DNA of 64,000 bases. Origin: Candidatus Macondimonas diazotrophica (GTDB taxonomy: Bacteria; Pseudomonadota; Gammaproteobacteria; UBA5335). The notes below the pieces were generated by a model. It ran no database searches. It was not told the DNA's origin and was given only the letters and a program-made list of their open reading frames with translations. Position numbers and translations under genes: made by a program. This document shows positions 24,451 to 34,004 of this stretch, in pieces (the first letter of the stretch is position 1; every line of letters starts with the position of its first letter). The DNA is taken from positions 62,001 to 126,000 of the forward strand of contig NZ_SRIO01000004.1 of NCBI RefSeq assembly GCF_004684205.1, written 5' to 3'.

Positions 24451-25587
24451 TCAGATCACAACCAGCTCGGCACGCAGGGCACCGGCTTCCTTGAGCGCTT
24501 CCAGTATGGCGACCAGATCGCCGGGCGCGGCGCCCACTTCGTTGACAGCCCGGACGATCTCGGCGAGACCCACGCCGGGTGCGAACAGGAACATGCGATT
24601 GTTCGCTTGACTCACTTCAATGCCCGTGTCCGGCGTCACGACGGTGCGGCCCTGGCCGAACGGTTCGGGCTGGGACACACGAAAATCCTCGCGAATCGTG
24701 ACGGTCAGACTGCCGTGCGTCACGGCGGCGGGGGAGACACGCACTTCCTGATTGATGACCACCGTTCCGGTTCGGCTGTTGACGATGATTCTGGCCGGGG
24801 CTCCCCCTGGCTCCAGTTCAAGGTTCTCGAGCGCCGCGAGAAAGGCCACGCGATGTTCGGCGCTGGCAGGGGCCCGGATGGTGACCGATGCGGCGTCCTG
24901 GGCGCGTGCGATTCCCGACCCGAAGCGTTGTTCGATGGCTTCCGACAGGCGGTTGGCGGTGGTGAAATCAGGGTTGTGCAGGTTCAGCTGGATCGCGTCG
25001 CCGTGGGCGAAACCGCTGGGGACTTCCCGTTCCACCGAAGCGCCGCCGGGAATTCGGCCGGCGCTCGGGATGTTGATGCTGATACGAGATCCATCGCGTC
25101 CCGATACGCCCAGGCCGCCGACGGCCAGATTGCCCTGTGCCATGGCGTACACCCGGCCATCGGCGCCTTTGAGCGGCGTCATCAGCAGGCTGCCGCCGCG
25201 CAGGCTCTTGGCATTGCCGATAGAGGCCACGGTGACATCGATGCGCTGGCCCGGCTTGGCAAAGGCCGGCAACTCGGCCTGTACCGAGACCGCGGCCACA
25301 TTCTTGAGCTGCGGATTGGCATCCGGCGGAACGATGATGCCGAATTCGGCCAGCATGTTCCGGATGCTCTGGATGGTGAAGGGGGCCTGGCTGGTCTGAT
25401 CTCCGGTGCCGTCCAGCCCGACGACCAGGCCGTAGCCTACCAGCTGGTTGCTGCGAACACCCTGCACGCTGGCGAGATCCTTGACGCGTTCGGCCTGTGC
25501 GATCGGGACGCCCGAGGTGATCATCAGCAGCAGGCCGATGAGAATCCGTTGCCGCACGCGGCCATGTAAGGATTGCAGACGCATCAT
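24451..25587 (-). CDS. flgI: Flagellar P-ring protein FlgI
   Basis: Periplasmic P-ring subunit that forms the rod bushing in the peptidoglycan layer; it is exported by Sec. The 378-residue precursor has a signal peptide ([18 protein letters not shown]) and the family start of the mature chain ([35 protein letters not shown]). The second of two adjacent start codons (25584) is slightly better spaced from the AGGGAGG site than the first. It needs the chaperone FlgA, encoded at 53866. Confidence 0.95.
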   Translation of the reverse strand: MMRLQSLHGRVRQRILIGLLLMITSGVPIAQAERVKDLASVQGVRSNQLVGYGLVVGLDGTGDQTSQAPFTIQSIRNMLAEFGIIVPPDANPQLKNVAAVSVQAELPAFAKPGQRIDVTVASIGNAKSLRGGSLLMTPLKGADGRVYAMAQGNLAVGGLGVSGRDGSRISINIPSAGRIPGGASVEREVPSGFAHGDAIQLNLHNPDFTTANRLSEAIEQRFGSGIARAQDAASVTIRAPASAEHRVAFLAALENLELEPGGAPARIIVNSRTGTVVINQEVRVSPAAVTHGSLTVTIREDFRVSQPEPFGQGRTVVTPDTGIEVSQANNRMFLFAPGVGLAEIVRAVNEVGAAPGDLVAILEALKEAGALRAELVVI

Positions 25588-25593
25588 GCCTCC

Positions 25594-26292
25594 CTAGAAC
25601 GGCCACACGGGATGATTGAAAAACCGCGCCAGCCATCCCATCGCGTTGCTGTCGGCCAGCGCGCCGCGCCCGCTGTAGGTGATCCGGGCATCGGCCACCT
25701 GCGTCGAGGCCACGGTGTTGTCCGGCGTGATGTCGGTTGGCCGCACAATGCCTTCGACCCGCACCAATTCCTGTCCCTGGTTCAGGGTGAGCCATTTTTC
25801 ACCTTTCACCAGCAGGTTGCCGTTTGGATGGCGGCCCACGACCTGGACCGTGACGCTGCCAGTGAGTCGGTTGCTTTGCTGGCTGGCGCCTTCGCCATTG
25901 AAATCGCGATCGCCTTCGATCGACGCGCTCAACAGCGGTTTGCCGCCCCAGGTGACGTTTCGGCCGAACAGGGTCGGGTCGGCGATCTCCACACTCTGGC
26001 TCTTGGAAGTCTGGGTGGAGGCACTCTTGCTTGCGTCGGTGCGCTCCGTGAGGACGATGGTCAGCACGTCGCCCACGCGCCGTGCCGTTCGATCCTCGAA
26101 CAGCGCCCGTTCGGTTTCCGGCCGGTAGATGGCCCCGTTGGGGCTTTTGTCGATCGGCTGAACCGCGGGCAATGTGGGCGGGGGAACCTCGGTCACCCGG
26201 GTCGGCGGCGCTCCGGCGCAGCCAACCAGCAGCCAGGCGGTCGCCAGGCCGAGTCCGGGGAGGGTTCGCGATCGATGCAGCAGCGCGTTCAC
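25594..26292 (-). CDS. flgH: Flagellar L-ring lipoprotein FlgH
   Basis: Outer-membrane L-ring subunit. The 232-residue precursor has a lipoprotein signal peptide ending in the lipobox LVGC (residues 22-25). It carries the conserved ALFEDRTARRVGDVLTIVL and GVVRPTDI-like region (EGIVRPTDITPDNTVASTQV), then the C-terminal DARITYSGRGALADSN segment. It partners the P ring encoded by the adjacent flgI (6 bp away), consistent with an outer-membrane-bearing host. Confidence 0.94.
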   Translation of the reverse strand: MNALLHRSRTLPGLGLATAWLLVGCAGAPPTRVTEVPPPTLPAVQPIDKSPNGAIYRPETERALFEDRTARRVGDVLTIVLTERTDASKSASTQTSKSQSVEIADPTLFGRNVTWGGKPLLSASIEGDRDFNGEGASQQSNRLTGSVTVQVVGRHPNGNLLVKGEKWLTLNQGQELVRVEGIVRPTDITPDNTVASTQVADARITYSGRGALADSNAMGWLARFFNHPVWPF

Positions 26293-26304
26293 GGCGGTGT
26301 GGTC

Positions 26305-27090
26305 TTACAGATTGTTGTTGAGATATTCGAGCATGCGATCCGTCGTGCTGATGGCCTTGGAGTTCATTTCATAAGCACGTTGGGTCTCGATCATGTTCAC
26401 GAGCTCTTCCACCACATTCACATTGCCGCTTTCGACGGTGCCTTGCAGCAGCGTGCCCAGGCCGTTGAGCCCCGGGGTGCCGAGCTGCGCCGGGCCCGAG
26501 GCAGCGGACTCCATGAACAGGTTCTGGCCTTGCGGTTGCAGGCCCGTGGGATTGACGAAATCCGCGGTTTGCAGGGCGCCGAGCTGCACCGGGGCGGCCT
26601 GACCGGGAAGCTGCACGGTGACCGTTCCGTCGCCACCGACGGTCACGCTTTGCGCGCCTTGAGGAATGGTGATGCCGGGCTGGACGACATAGCCATTGGC
26701 GGTCACCAGCTGGCCTTGATCATTCAGATTGAACGAGCCATCACGGGTATAGCCCAGGCTGCCATCCGGCATCAGGATCTGGAAAAAGCCGCGTCCCTGG
26801 ATGGCGAGGTCCAGCGCGTTGCCGGTCTGGACCAGGTTGCCCTGGGTAAAGATTTTTTCGGTGGCCACCACGCGCACACCCGTCCCCAGGTTGAGACCGG
26901 AAGGATATTGGGTCTGCTGGCTGCTCTGAGCACCGACCTGACGCAGGTTCTGATAGATCAGATCCTCGAATACCACCCGGCCGCGCTTGAAGCCGGTGGT
27001 GTTGGCATTGGCCAGGTTGTTGGCAATGGTCGCCATGCGGGTCTGCTGGGCATCCAGACCGGTTTTCGAAGCCCAAAGTGCCGGATCCAT
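26305..27090 (-). CDS. flgG: Distal rod protein FlgG
   Basis: Distal rod subunit of the flagellar axis. The 261-residue product has the family length and the N-terminal rod motif ([40 protein letters not shown]). It has the central [20 protein letters not shown] domain and the C-terminal rod motif ([20 protein letters not shown]). It sits between flgH and flgF in the standard order. Confidence 0.97.
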   Translation of the reverse strand: MDPALWASKTGLDAQQTRMATIANNLANANTTGFKRGRVVFEDLIYQNLRQVGAQSSQQTQYPSGLNLGTGVRVVATEKIFTQGNLVQTGNALDLAIQGRGFFQILMPDGSLGYTRDGSFNLNDQGQLVTANGYVVQPGITIPQGAQSVTVGGDGTVTVQLPGQAAPVQLGALQTADFVNPTGLQPQGQNLFMESAASGPAQLGTPGLNGLGTLLQGTVESGNVNVVEELVNMIETQRAYEMNSKAISTTDRMLEYLNNNL

Positions 27091-27113
27091 CAGTGTTTCC
27101 TTCTCTCAGCGAT

Positions 27114-27854
27114 TTATTCCATCCGCAGCAGCTGGCTGGCTGCAGCGTCGTTGTCTTCGGCTGTTTTCATCAGCTTGACCTGCATCTCGTATTGCCGAGC
27201 GAGGGCGATCATGTCGATCAACGCGCGGCTGGCCTGGACATTGCTGGCCTCGAGCATGCCGGGAATCAGGCGGACCTCCGCCGAGGGATCGGCGCGCTGG
27301 CCGTCGGGCAGCCGAAACAGACCGGCCTCATCCTTGGTCAACTGCGCTGGATCCGGATCGGCCAACTCGACGCGATCCAGGACCGCCAGGGTATTGGGAC
27401 GCTCGCCGGGCGGGACGAGGGAAAGGGTCCCGTCCCGCCCGATTTCGATCCGACTGCCGGGCGGCAGGACAATGGGGCCGTTTTGTCCCAGCACCGGATG
27501 GCCGGCACCCGTTTCCAGCAAGCCGGTATTGGTCAGTCGCAAATCGCCCGCACGGGTATAGGCCACACCGCCATCGGGAGCCTGGACGGCGATGAATCCA
27601 CGGTCCTCGATGGCCACGTCGAGTTCACCGCCGGTCGGGATGAGTGCACCCGCAGCGCGATCGAATCCCGAGCGGGCGGCTTCGGTATACACCCGGCTTG
27701 GATGACCGTCGCCGTAAAGCGCGCGTGCCTGGAAGGCATCCAGATCCGCCTTGAATCCGACCGTGCTGGCGTTGGCGAGGTTGTGGCTGATCTGCGTTTG
27801 TGCACGCTGGATCTGGCCGGCGCCGCTCATGGCGATGTACAGCATTTTGTCCAT
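27114..27854 (-). CDS. flgF: Proximal rod protein FlgF
   Basis: Proximal rod subunit that links FlgC and FlgG. The 246-residue product has the N-terminal motif MSGAGQIQRAQTQISHNLAN with ASTVGFKADLDAF, the central domain IEDRGFIAVQAPDGGVAYTR, and the C-terminal ASRALIDMIALARQYEMQVK helix. The start at 27854 (MDKMLYIAM) matches the family's short N-terminus. Its position between flgE and flgG is standard. Confidence 0.96.
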   Translation of the reverse strand: MDKMLYIAMSGAGQIQRAQTQISHNLANASTVGFKADLDAFQARALYGDGHPSRVYTEAARSGFDRAAGALIPTGGELDVAIEDRGFIAVQAPDGGVAYTRAGDLRLTNTGLLETGAGHPVLGQNGPIVLPPGSRIEIGRDGTLSLVPPGERPNTLAVLDRVELADPDPAQLTKDEAGLFRLPDGQRADPSAEVRLIPGMLEASNVQASRALIDMIALARQYEMQVKLMKTAEDNDAAASQLLRME

Positions 27855-27881
27855 GGTTCGGAGCCCTCCTCAGCCGCCGGA

Positions 27882-29108
27882 TCAGCGGATGTTGATCACG
27901 GTCTGCGTGATTTCATCCATGGTGGAGATCATCTGTGCATTGGCCTGAAAGCCGCGCTGCGAAATGATCATCTGCACCAGCTCCGCTGTCAGGTCGACAT
28001 TGGATGCTTCCAGCGCCCCCGATTGGATCAACCCGAGGCTACTGGTACCGGCCTCGCCGCGCAGCGGCGCACCGGAGGCAAAGGTTTCCGTCCAGCGCGT
28101 ATCGCCCTGTTTCTGCAGGCCCTCAGGATTGGGAAAATCGGCCAGGGCGATTTTCCCCAGCGGGATCGACCGGCCATTGCTGTAGCGCGCCTGCACCACG
28201 CCGCTGCTGTCGATGTCGATGCCGCTCAACTCACCGCTGGCATAGCCGTCCTGCGTCAGCCGGTTGGTACTGAAGCTGCCGCCGTATTGCGTGGTGCCGG
28301 AGAAGTCGACGGTCAGATTCAACGGGTCGGCGCCATTGGTCGGGGTAAATGCGCCATAGGCCGCACTGCCGCCTGCAGGCGTGGCGAGGCTGCCGTTGGC
28401 GTTGAAGGTGACGGGTTGCGCGGCGCCGACGGCGGTTCCGTCGACGTAGAGATAGCTGGACCAGGTGTTCGGCGTGGCGCTGTCCTTGACGACGTAGAGC
28501 GTCGCTGTGCGCGCCGTGCCCAGCGAATCGTAGACCGTCGTGGAGACGGCGTTGTTGTAGCTTTCGGGGTCGGCCGGATCGAATGTGGCGACGGGCGGGG
28601 GCGTTGCGTCGGCCTTGAAGTTGGCGCCGAGCTGAATGATGCTCGAGGCCTGCGGCGCCCCGGCGCCAGCTTCCAGTCTCAGGTCGGCGAGTCCGCCGGT
28701 ATTGAAACTTTCGGAGCCGCTGATGGGCGGATAAACCTGCAGGCGCGCGCCGTCGGTGGGTGCAACGACATAGCCGTCCCGATCCACGGCGAACGATCCG
28801 GCGCGGGTGTACTCGGGGCTTCCGCCCTGACTGACGATGAAAAAGCCATCGCCGCTGATCGCCAGATCGAGGTTGTTGTTCGTGTAATCGATGCTGCCCT
28901 GGCTGAACTGTTGCTGGACACCGGCGACCCGCACGCCGCTGCCGGGTGTGGTGGCGCTGATTCCTTGGTAGGACACGGCATAGACATCGGCGAAGGTGGT
29001 ACGTGATTCCTTGAAGCCGGTGGTGTTGCTATTGGCGATGTTGTTGGCGGTCACGGCAAGGTCGGTGGAAGCGGCGGACAGGCCGGTCAGTGCGACTTGG
29101 AAACTCAT
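27882..29108 (-). CDS. flgE: Flagellar hook protein FlgE
   Basis: Hook subunit, the universal joint between rod and filament. The 408-residue product (E. coli 402) begins FQVALTGLSAASTDLAVTA and NNIANSNTTGFKESRTTFAD. It contains the ISGDGFFIVSQGGSPEYTRA domain and the hook-specific central region (TVYDSLGTARTATLYVVKDS), and ends with VDLTAELVQMIISQRGFQAN. It is preceded by flgD, its cap, with a 42-bp gap that shows no clear promoter. Confidence 0.96.
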   Translation of the reverse strand: MSFQVALTGLSAASTDLAVTANNIANSNTTGFKESRTTFADVYAVSYQGISATTPGSGVRVAGVQQQFSQGSIDYTNNNLDLAISGDGFFIVSQGGSPEYTRAGSFAVDRDGYVVAPTDGARLQVYPPISGSESFNTGGLADLRLEAGAGAPQASSIIQLGANFKADATPPPVATFDPADPESYNNAVSTTVYDSLGTARTATLYVVKDSATPNTWSSYLYVDGTAVGAAQPVTFNANGSLATPAGGSAAYGAFTPTNGADPLNLTVDFSGTTQYGGSFSTNRLTQDGYASGELSGIDIDSSGVVQARYSNGRSIPLGKIALADFPNPEGLQKQGDTRWTETFASGAPLRGEAGTSSLGLIQSGALEASNVDLTAELVQMIISQRGFQANAQMISTMDEITQTVINIR

Positions 29109-29150
29109 GACGGAATCCTCGGAAAGCTGGGTAGAGACTGGGGGTTACGA

Positions 29151-29816
29151 TCAGCGAATCTGCTGCACCTGGGTCAGTTCGACGCTTTGGCCATTGGCTA
29201 GATTCAGGCGAAGCGCCTGACCGGTCCGGCCAAGGCTTACGCTGCTCACTTCCATTTCGAGCGCAATGCCCGGCGCGTAATTGCCCGCCGTTCCGACGGT
29301 TTCCACCCGATAATCCCCCGGAGCGAGGCGCTCACCATTGGCATCCAGGCCATCCCAGGTAAATGACATTCCATTCTCGGTCCGCGTTGGGGCGAGGGTG
29401 CGTACCGGCTGGCCGGCCGCGTCGAGGATTCTGATCCGGGTGTCGGGGCCGGCGTCGGCTGGGAGCTGGCCTTGAATGGTGCCTTGTTCTGCAAGGGTCA
29501 CCGTCGTGGCCGGAATCAAGACCTTGCGTCCAACCAGCGATGAGCCGAGCAAGGCCTGATTGGTGTACAGACTGTTGGCGAGGTCTGCGAAGCCTGCTTG
29601 CATTTCCTGGATGCCGCTGACGGTGCTGAACTGTGCCAGTTGACCGAGGAAGGCACCGTTATCCATCGGCTGGGTCGGATCCTGATTGCGCAGCTGGGTC
29701 GTCATCAGCAGCAAAAAGTCATCCTGCCCCAACTCGCCTTGGGTCGAGGCGGTGGATTTCTGGGCCACGGACAAGCCCAGCGAATCAATGGTGCTATTGG
29801 TCGGGATGGCCGTCAT
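29151..29816 (-). CDS. flgD: Hook assembly scaffold FlgD
   Basis: Cap that guides polymerisation of FlgE into the hook. The 221-residue product has the conserved N-terminal segment LGQDDFLLLMTTQLRNQDPT and PMDNGAFLGQLAQFSTVSGI, then a C-terminal Ig-like/tudor region (MSFTWDGLDANGERLAPGDY). The size matches the family. It lies 11 bp after flgC in transcription order. Confidence 0.95.
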   Translation of the reverse strand: MTAIPTNSTIDSLGLSVAQKSTASTQGELGQDDFLLLMTTQLRNQDPTQPMDNGAFLGQLAQFSTVSGIQEMQAGFADLANSLYTNQALLGSSLVGRKVLIPATTVTLAEQGTIQGQLPADAGPDTRIRILDAAGQPVRTLAPTRTENGMSFTWDGLDANGERLAPGDYRVETVGTAGNYAPGIALEMEVSSVSLGRTGQALRLNLANGQSVELTQVQQIR

Positions 29817-29826
29817 GGCGTGCCTC

Positions 29827-30255
29827 CTATTGGCCCAGCATGAGGGTGCGCAGCAGCAATTCCTTGCTGGTATTGAGCACCTCGACGTTGTTCTGGTAAG
29901 AGCGGGATGCGGAAATCATGTTGACCAGTTCGTCGATTGGATTGACGTTGCTGCCGTAGACATATCCGTCCTTATCGGCCAGCGCATGGCCAGGTTGATA
30001 CAGGCGTGGGGGCGGCGCCGGGTTTTCCAGAACGCCCAAGGTGCGAACGCCGGCAGCGGCGACGTCGTTGCCATTCGTCGAGGCGAGCGCATCCTTCAAC
30101 AAGGGGGCGAAGTAAGGCTGACGGGCGCGATAGGCCTCCTGAGCCGAGCCGGCCACATTGTTTGCGTTCGCCATGTTGCTGGCCGTCAGGTTGAGCCGGA
30201 CCGATTGCGCTTCCAGTGCCGAGCCAGCGATGGTAAAGACATCAAACAGCGACAT
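29827..30255 (-). CDS. flgC: Proximal rod protein FlgC
   Basis: Proximal rod subunit. The 142-residue product starts MSLFDVFTIAGSALEAQSVR and has LTASNMANANNVAGSAQEAY, a version of the family's N-terminal helix and the ANxxT-type segment. Its C-terminal helix is NPIDELVNMISASRSYQNNV. The start is 2 bp after flgB, consistent with coupled translation. Confidence 0.96.
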   Translation of the reverse strand: MSLFDVFTIAGSALEAQSVRLNLTASNMANANNVAGSAQEAYRARQPYFAPLLKDALASTNGNDVAAAGVRTLGVLENPAPPPRLYQPGHALADKDGYVYGSNVNPIDELVNMISASRSYQNNVEVLNTSKELLLRTLMLGQ

Positions 30256-30257
30256 GG

Positions 30258-30656
30258 TCAGCGTTCTCCCCCAGTGATGGCCTGTTGCAGGCTGCGCAGA
30301 CGGCTCTGGATGAACTGCAGCGTGGCCTGGTAATGCACCGCGTTTTCCGCAAACGCGCCCTGTTCCTGTTGCAGGTCGACGCTGTTGCCGTCCAGCGCCG
30401 GTTGGGTCGGGACCCGGTAACGGACGTGGTCGTGCACGCCGCTGGAGGGCAGATGTCGTGCATCGGTCCCGGAAAGCGCGAGGTTCCCGGATTGGCTGGT
30501 GGCCCGAGACAGGACGGCCTTGAAGTCCACGTCCTTGGCCAGAAATCCAGGCGTATCGGCATTGGCAATGTTGGCGGCAAGCAGACGCGTGCGCGCCGTC
30601 CAGACTTTCAGTGCGTCTTCGTGAATTCCCAGACTGTTCGAGAAGGCAGGTTTCAT
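30258..30656 (-). CDS. flgB: Proximal rod protein FlgB
   Basis: Proximal rod subunit and first gene of the flgB-L transcription unit. The 132-residue product (E. coli 138) has the rod motif TRLLAANIANADTPGFLAKD and ends in a rod-type amphipathic helix. The frame opens back to 30725, but the ATG at 30656 (MKPAFSNSLG) is chosen: GGAGA is 8 bp upstream, and the longer form would include the sigma-54 promoter element. The leader from the predicted start of transcription is about 30 nt. Confidence 0.95.
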   Translation of the reverse strand: MKPAFSNSLGIHEDALKVWTARTRLLAANIANADTPGFLAKDVDFKAVLSRATSQSGNLALSGTDARHLPSSGVHDHVRYRVPTQPALDGNSVDLQQEQGAFAENAVHYQATLQFIQSRLRSLQQAITGGER

Positions 30657-30698
30657 CGTGGCTGTCTCCGCAGAAAGCGCCCGCATCGCGTGGTCACC

Positions 30699-30714
30699 AG
30701 CAAATATCGGGCCA
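30699..30714 (-). promoter_or_regulatory. Sigma-54 promoter of flgB operon
   Basis: Read on the minus strand the site is TGGCCCGATATTTGCT, with GG and GC exactly 10 bp apart, the -24/-12 spacing required by RpoN. It matches the TGGCACG-N4-TTGCW consensus except C for A in the -24 block. The predicted start of transcription is about 32 nt before the flgB ATG. The same TGGCCCGA core recurs before fliE and fliL. An activator such as FleQ would be required and is not encoded in the window. Confidence 0.72.
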
Positions 30715-30833
30715 TTTGTTTTCAATCAATCATTTGGCACACGGCCGCAGTGCGGCGAATCCGCTTTTGGCCCGGATTGCGCCGGAAACACGTGATCACG
30801 GGCCGTTCGAGCGTCAATCCTCTGGCACAGGGT

Positions 30834-32216
30834 TCAGCGGCTGTTGAGCGCATTCATGTTGGCAATCTGCTGGGTGAGAAAACTGCTGGTGCTCTGAAGC
30901 TGGCCGACAAGCTTGTCCAAGGCCGTGAACTGGGCGAGGTAGCGGTTCTGCAGATTTTCCATGCGTTGATCCAGTCGCTCCCGGTCCTGGGTCAATCCGC
31001 GGATGGCGTCCTGCAAACTGCGGGTGCGGGCATCGACCACACCGCTGGTGCCGCCATAGCCGGTGACGACCGGCTCCAGCCGATCGAGCAGGCCGCCATC
31101 GCCGGTCAATAGGGCTGACACGGCCGTAGGGTCGTTCTTGAGTACCTCATCGAGCCGAGATGCTTTCAGCGTGAGATTCCCCGCCTTGTCGCTCGTGATG
31201 CCAATGGCGCTCAATACGCGCAGGTCATTCGTGGTGTCGCTCAAGGGGGTGCTGAGTTCGCGGCGGAGTGTCGCGCCCAGGGCGCGTGCCGCGGAGTCTC
31301 CCAGGAGCGGGCCGGCGGACTTGGACTCGGGGTCATAGCGGCTGAGGTTGCCGAGGGTGCTGATCAATGCATTGTAGGTTTCGATAAATTTCTTGATGGC
31401 GTCCTTCGCCCCGGTCGAGTCCAGCGCCAATTGCATATCGGCCGGGTTGCCGGGATTGGCAGCGAGCAGCTCCAGATCCACGCCGTCCACCACATCCTCG
31501 ATGCGGTTGGTCGGACTGCTGCGCAAGACGCCGTCAATCCGAATCTGCGCATTGTGCGCCGGGCTTTGCTCGGTGTAATTGCCGGTCACGGCATTGAGCG
31601 GGTCATGGACCAGGCTTGCCAGTCCGCCATTGCCCCCACTTGTGGTGATGGTGATGGCTTGATCGCTGCCCGTCTTGCCTTGGGTGAGAATCAGGTGTTG
31701 GCCATCGTCGCCGTCGACCACTCGGGCCACGATGCCCGGGTTGCCAGTGGCCGCGTTGATGCGATCCCGGATGGCGCTCAGTGTCTGGCCGTTCTCATCG
31801 ATTGCCACCTCGAATGAAGTTCCACCCGCGGTAATCGCCAGTGTTCCGGTGCCGATCGCGGTATTCGCTGCGAAAGCACCTGAGAGCAATTTGTGGGCGC
31901 TTGCCATCTGCACGACTTCAATGCGGTATTCGCCGGCGCTTGCGTCGCTCGAGGCCGTGGCCGTAAACAATTCCGGTTGTGAAATCGTGGCCTTGATCTG
32001 ACCGAACAACCCGGAGCCGCTCAAGGCAGTCAGGCTGTCGCGCAAGGCGACCAAGGCCCCTTTCAGTGCGCCGAATGCCGACAAGCGTGTCTGCAGTTGC
32101 GTCTCGCGCTGATCCAGGCGCAATTGCGCAGGCTGTTGTTCGGCCTGTACCAAGCCTTGCACCAAGGCGTTGACATCCAGTCCCGAACCGAGACCCGGAG
32201 AGCTGATGGATGCCAT
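30834..32216 (-). CDS. fliD: Flagellar filament cap FliD (HAP2)
   Basis: Pentameric cap that folds flagellin at the growing filament tip. The 460-residue product starts ISSPGLGSGLDVNALVQGLV, the family's N-terminal signature, with a coiled coil after it (QRETQLQTRLSAFGALKGAL). It contains a flagellin-IN type module (IRDRINAATGNPGIVARVVD) and ends with the C-terminal coiled coil (RMENLQNRYLAQFTALDKLV). It lies on the minus strand downstream of fliC, while its usual companion fliS is on the other strand. Confidence 0.94.
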   Translation of the reverse strand: MASISSPGLGSGLDVNALVQGLVQAEQQPAQLRLDQRETQLQTRLSAFGALKGALVALRDSLTALSGSGLFGQIKATISQPELFTATASSDASAGEYRIEVVQMASAHKLLSGAFAANTAIGTGTLAITAGGTSFEVAIDENGQTLSAIRDRINAATGNPGIVARVVDGDDGQHLILTQGKTGSDQAITITTSGGNGGLASLVHDPLNAVTGNYTEQSPAHNAQIRIDGVLRSSPTNRIEDVVDGVDLELLAANPGNPADMQLALDSTGAKDAIKKFIETYNALISTLGNLSRYDPESKSAGPLLGDSAARALGATLRRELSTPLSDTTNDLRVLSAIGITSDKAGNLTLKASRLDEVLKNDPTAVSALLTGDGGLLDRLEPVVTGYGGTSGVVDARTRSLQDAIRGLTQDRERLDQRMENLQNRYLAQFTALDKLVGQLQSTSSFLTQQIANMNALNSR

Positions 32217-32306
32217 GACTCACTCCCGATTGGTGGGGGTCGGGGTCGGGCAGCGATTGCCGGAACCGAGATGCTGATATCGCCGGACACCCTTTATTGA
32301 AGAGTA

Positions 32307-32341
32307 GCCGCAGCCCGAAAAGCGGGGCTGCGGCATTTTTT
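32307..32341 (+). terminator. Strong hairpin with T-run between fliC and fliD
   Basis: A perfect 10-bp stem (GCCGCAGCCC, 32307-32316, with GGGCTGCGGC, 32325-32334) has an 8-nt loop. On the plus strand it is followed by ATTTTTT, the form of an intrinsic terminator. The genes here run on the minus strand, where the hairpin follows the fliC stop by about 20 nt but is followed by TACTCTTC rather than a T-run. It could stabilise the fliC mRNA 3' end, partly terminate it, or block transcription in the reverse direction. Confidence 0.6.
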
Positions 32342-32357
32342 GGGGCTTTCGCTTTTC

Positions 32358-33830
32358 TTATCGCAGCAACGAGAGCACCGTCTGGGGCACCTGGTTGGCC
32401 TGGGCCAGGATCGCCGTGCCCGCCTGCTGCAGGATCTGGGCTTTGGTCAGATTGGCGGTTTCGGCCGCGAAATCAGCGTCCAAGATCCGCGAGCGGGACG
32501 CACTGACATTTTCAGAAGTGGTCTGGGCATTGGAAATGGCTGTGCTGAAGCGGTTCTGCACCGCGCCCAGGCCGGCGCGCAGGTCGGCCACGAACGCCAA
32601 AGCGCCGTCGACCACCGCCAGCGCATCACTGGCGCCCGTCTGGGTGCCGACCGACAGGCTGGCCACCGAAGACAGCGAGCTGGCTACCGTACTCGCGTTC
32701 AGTACGGTGCTGGTGCCATCGTCGCTGGTCAGGGTGTAGTTACTGGCGGCGTTGAACGATACCTTGCCGCCCACCACCAGGCTGTCGGTGGCGGCTGCGG
32801 TGCCACCCGTGGGGCCGGTCAGGCTGACGCCTTCGACATCCAGGGTTTCCCCGGCATCGCCGGAGTGGACGAAGTTTTCCACGCCGATGTCATAGCCTTC
32901 CGCGCTGATCAGCTTGATGGAGGCCTTGTCGGAGGACAGTTCGGCGGTAATGCCAGTGGTGGCCGCCTTGCTGTTGATGGCCTCGGACAGCGCTGACAGG
33001 TCGGAGGTGCTGATTACGTTGGCCGAAATCGTCTCGCCGGTGCCGTTCGCGCCATAGAGATCGAAGGTCACGGTGCCGGCCGCGCTGAGGCTATCGATGG
33101 TCGCCTCGGTGCGCGCGGTGGCGGTCACGCCAGTGGTGGCGCTTTGGGCATTGACGAGCGCGGCCACATCGCGCGCCGTGGCATCAGCGCCCACGGTGAC
33201 GGCGGCCGTGCCGGTGGTGCCGGAAATGGTCAGCGACTGGGAAGCCACGTTGTTTCCGCCGGTGACGTCGGCCGCGGCCGTCAGCGCGCCGCCCACATTC
33301 GTGTTGGAGCTGGCCTGATTCGCGCCGATATCGGTGGCCTTGGAGCTACCGATGCCGAAGCTGATGGTCTGTCCCTGGTAGGCACCAACCTGGAATACCG
33401 CATTGGAAAAGCTGCCGTCGAGCAGGGTCTTGCCGTTGAACGAGGTCTGGGTGGCAATGCGGGTAATTTCCTGCTGGAGCTGGGCCACTTCCTTCTGCAG
33501 CGAGGCGCGGTCGGTGGCCGAGTTGGTGTCATTGGCCGACTGGACGGCCAGCTCGCGGATGCGTTGCAGCGCGTTGGTGACTTCCCCGAGGGCGCCTTCG
33601 GCAGTCTGAGCGACCGAAATCCCGTCATTGGCATTGCGTGCCGCCTGATTCAGCCCGCGGATCTGTGCGGTCATGCGGTCGGAAATAGCGAGGCCGGCCG
33701 CATCATCCTTGGCGCTGTTGATGCGGAGGCCCGAGGACAGACGCTGCATGGCGGTTTGCAGCATGCCTTGCGAGGAACCGAGATTGCGCTGGGTGTTCAG
33801 CGACATCACGTTGGTGTTGATCACAGCCAT
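32358..33830 (-). CDS. fliC: Flagellin FliC
   Basis: Filament subunit. The 490-residue product has the conserved D0/D1 ends: [20 protein letters not shown], then [20 protein letters not shown] at the N-terminus, and a C-terminal part with [20 protein letters not shown] and [20 protein letters not shown]. The variable centre (about residues 180-390) is Ala/Thr/Ser-rich and contains two flagellin-IN type modules ([40 protein letters not shown]). No cysteine is visible. AGGAG is 6 bp before the ATG. A sigma-28-like promoter lies about 90 bp upstream. Confidence 0.97.
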   Translation of the reverse strand: MAVINTNVMSLNTQRNLGSSQGMLQTAMQRLSSGLRINSAKDDAAGLAISDRMTAQIRGLNQAARNANDGISVAQTAEGALGEVTNALQRIRELAVQSANDTNSATDRASLQKEVAQLQQEITRIATQTSFNGKTLLDGSFSNAVFQVGAYQGQTISFGIGSSKATDIGANQASSNTNVGGALTAAADVTGGNNVASQSLTISGTTGTAAVTVGADATARDVAALVNAQSATTGVTATARTEATIDSLSAAGTVTFDLYGANGTGETISANVISTSDLSALSEAINSKAATTGITAELSSDKASIKLISAEGYDIGVENFVHSGDAGETLDVEGVSLTGPTGGTAAATDSLVVGGKVSFNAASNYTLTSDDGTSTVLNASTVASSLSSVASLSVGTQTGASDALAVVDGALAFVADLRAGLGAVQNRFSTAISNAQTTSENVSASRSRILDADFAAETANLTKAQILQQAGTAILAQANQVPQTVLSLLR

Positions 33831-33919
33831 GGTTTTCTCCTGGTCTTTCGTTCTTCGATATTTGTGGGATCCGGAGTTTGCAGGCGGTGATACCGTCCTG
33901 ATTCAACTCTCCCACCAAG

Positions 33920-33947
33920 GTATCGGTCCGGTCCCGGGTCAGCTTGA
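33920..33947 (-). promoter_or_regulatory. Sigma-28-like promoter of fliC
   Basis: On the minus strand TCAAGCTG (33947-33940) is followed after 12 bp by ACCGATAC (33927-33920). This agrees with the FliA pattern of T[AC]AAG then GCCGATAA, with six of eight matches in the -10 block and one base more than the ideal spacing. It is the best match in the 212-bp divergent region and would give a leader of about 85 nt before fliC. Confidence 0.5.
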
Positions 33948-33977
33948 GCGGCGCCGATGCACGGGCGATGGCAGCGC

Positions 33978-34004
33978 TCAAGAACGCGCTATGACGGTCG
34001 CTAA
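33978..34004 (+). promoter_or_regulatory. Sigma-28-like promoter of fliS
   Basis: TCAAGAAC (33978-33985) is followed after exactly 11 bp by GTCGCTAA (33997-34004), which has six of eight matches to the sigma-28 -10 element GCCGATAA at ideal spacing. It would start transcription about 30 nt before the fliS ATG. Together with the minus-strand element it would make the fliC-fliS interval a divergent late-gene promoter region. Confidence 0.4.

Noticed and set aside
21741-24494. 917-residue plus-strand open frame opposite flgK and flgJ
   Set aside because: It lies antisense to two clear flagellar genes, has low-complexity His/Arg/Gly/Ala content and no family motif. Long antisense frames are expected in GC-rich DNA.
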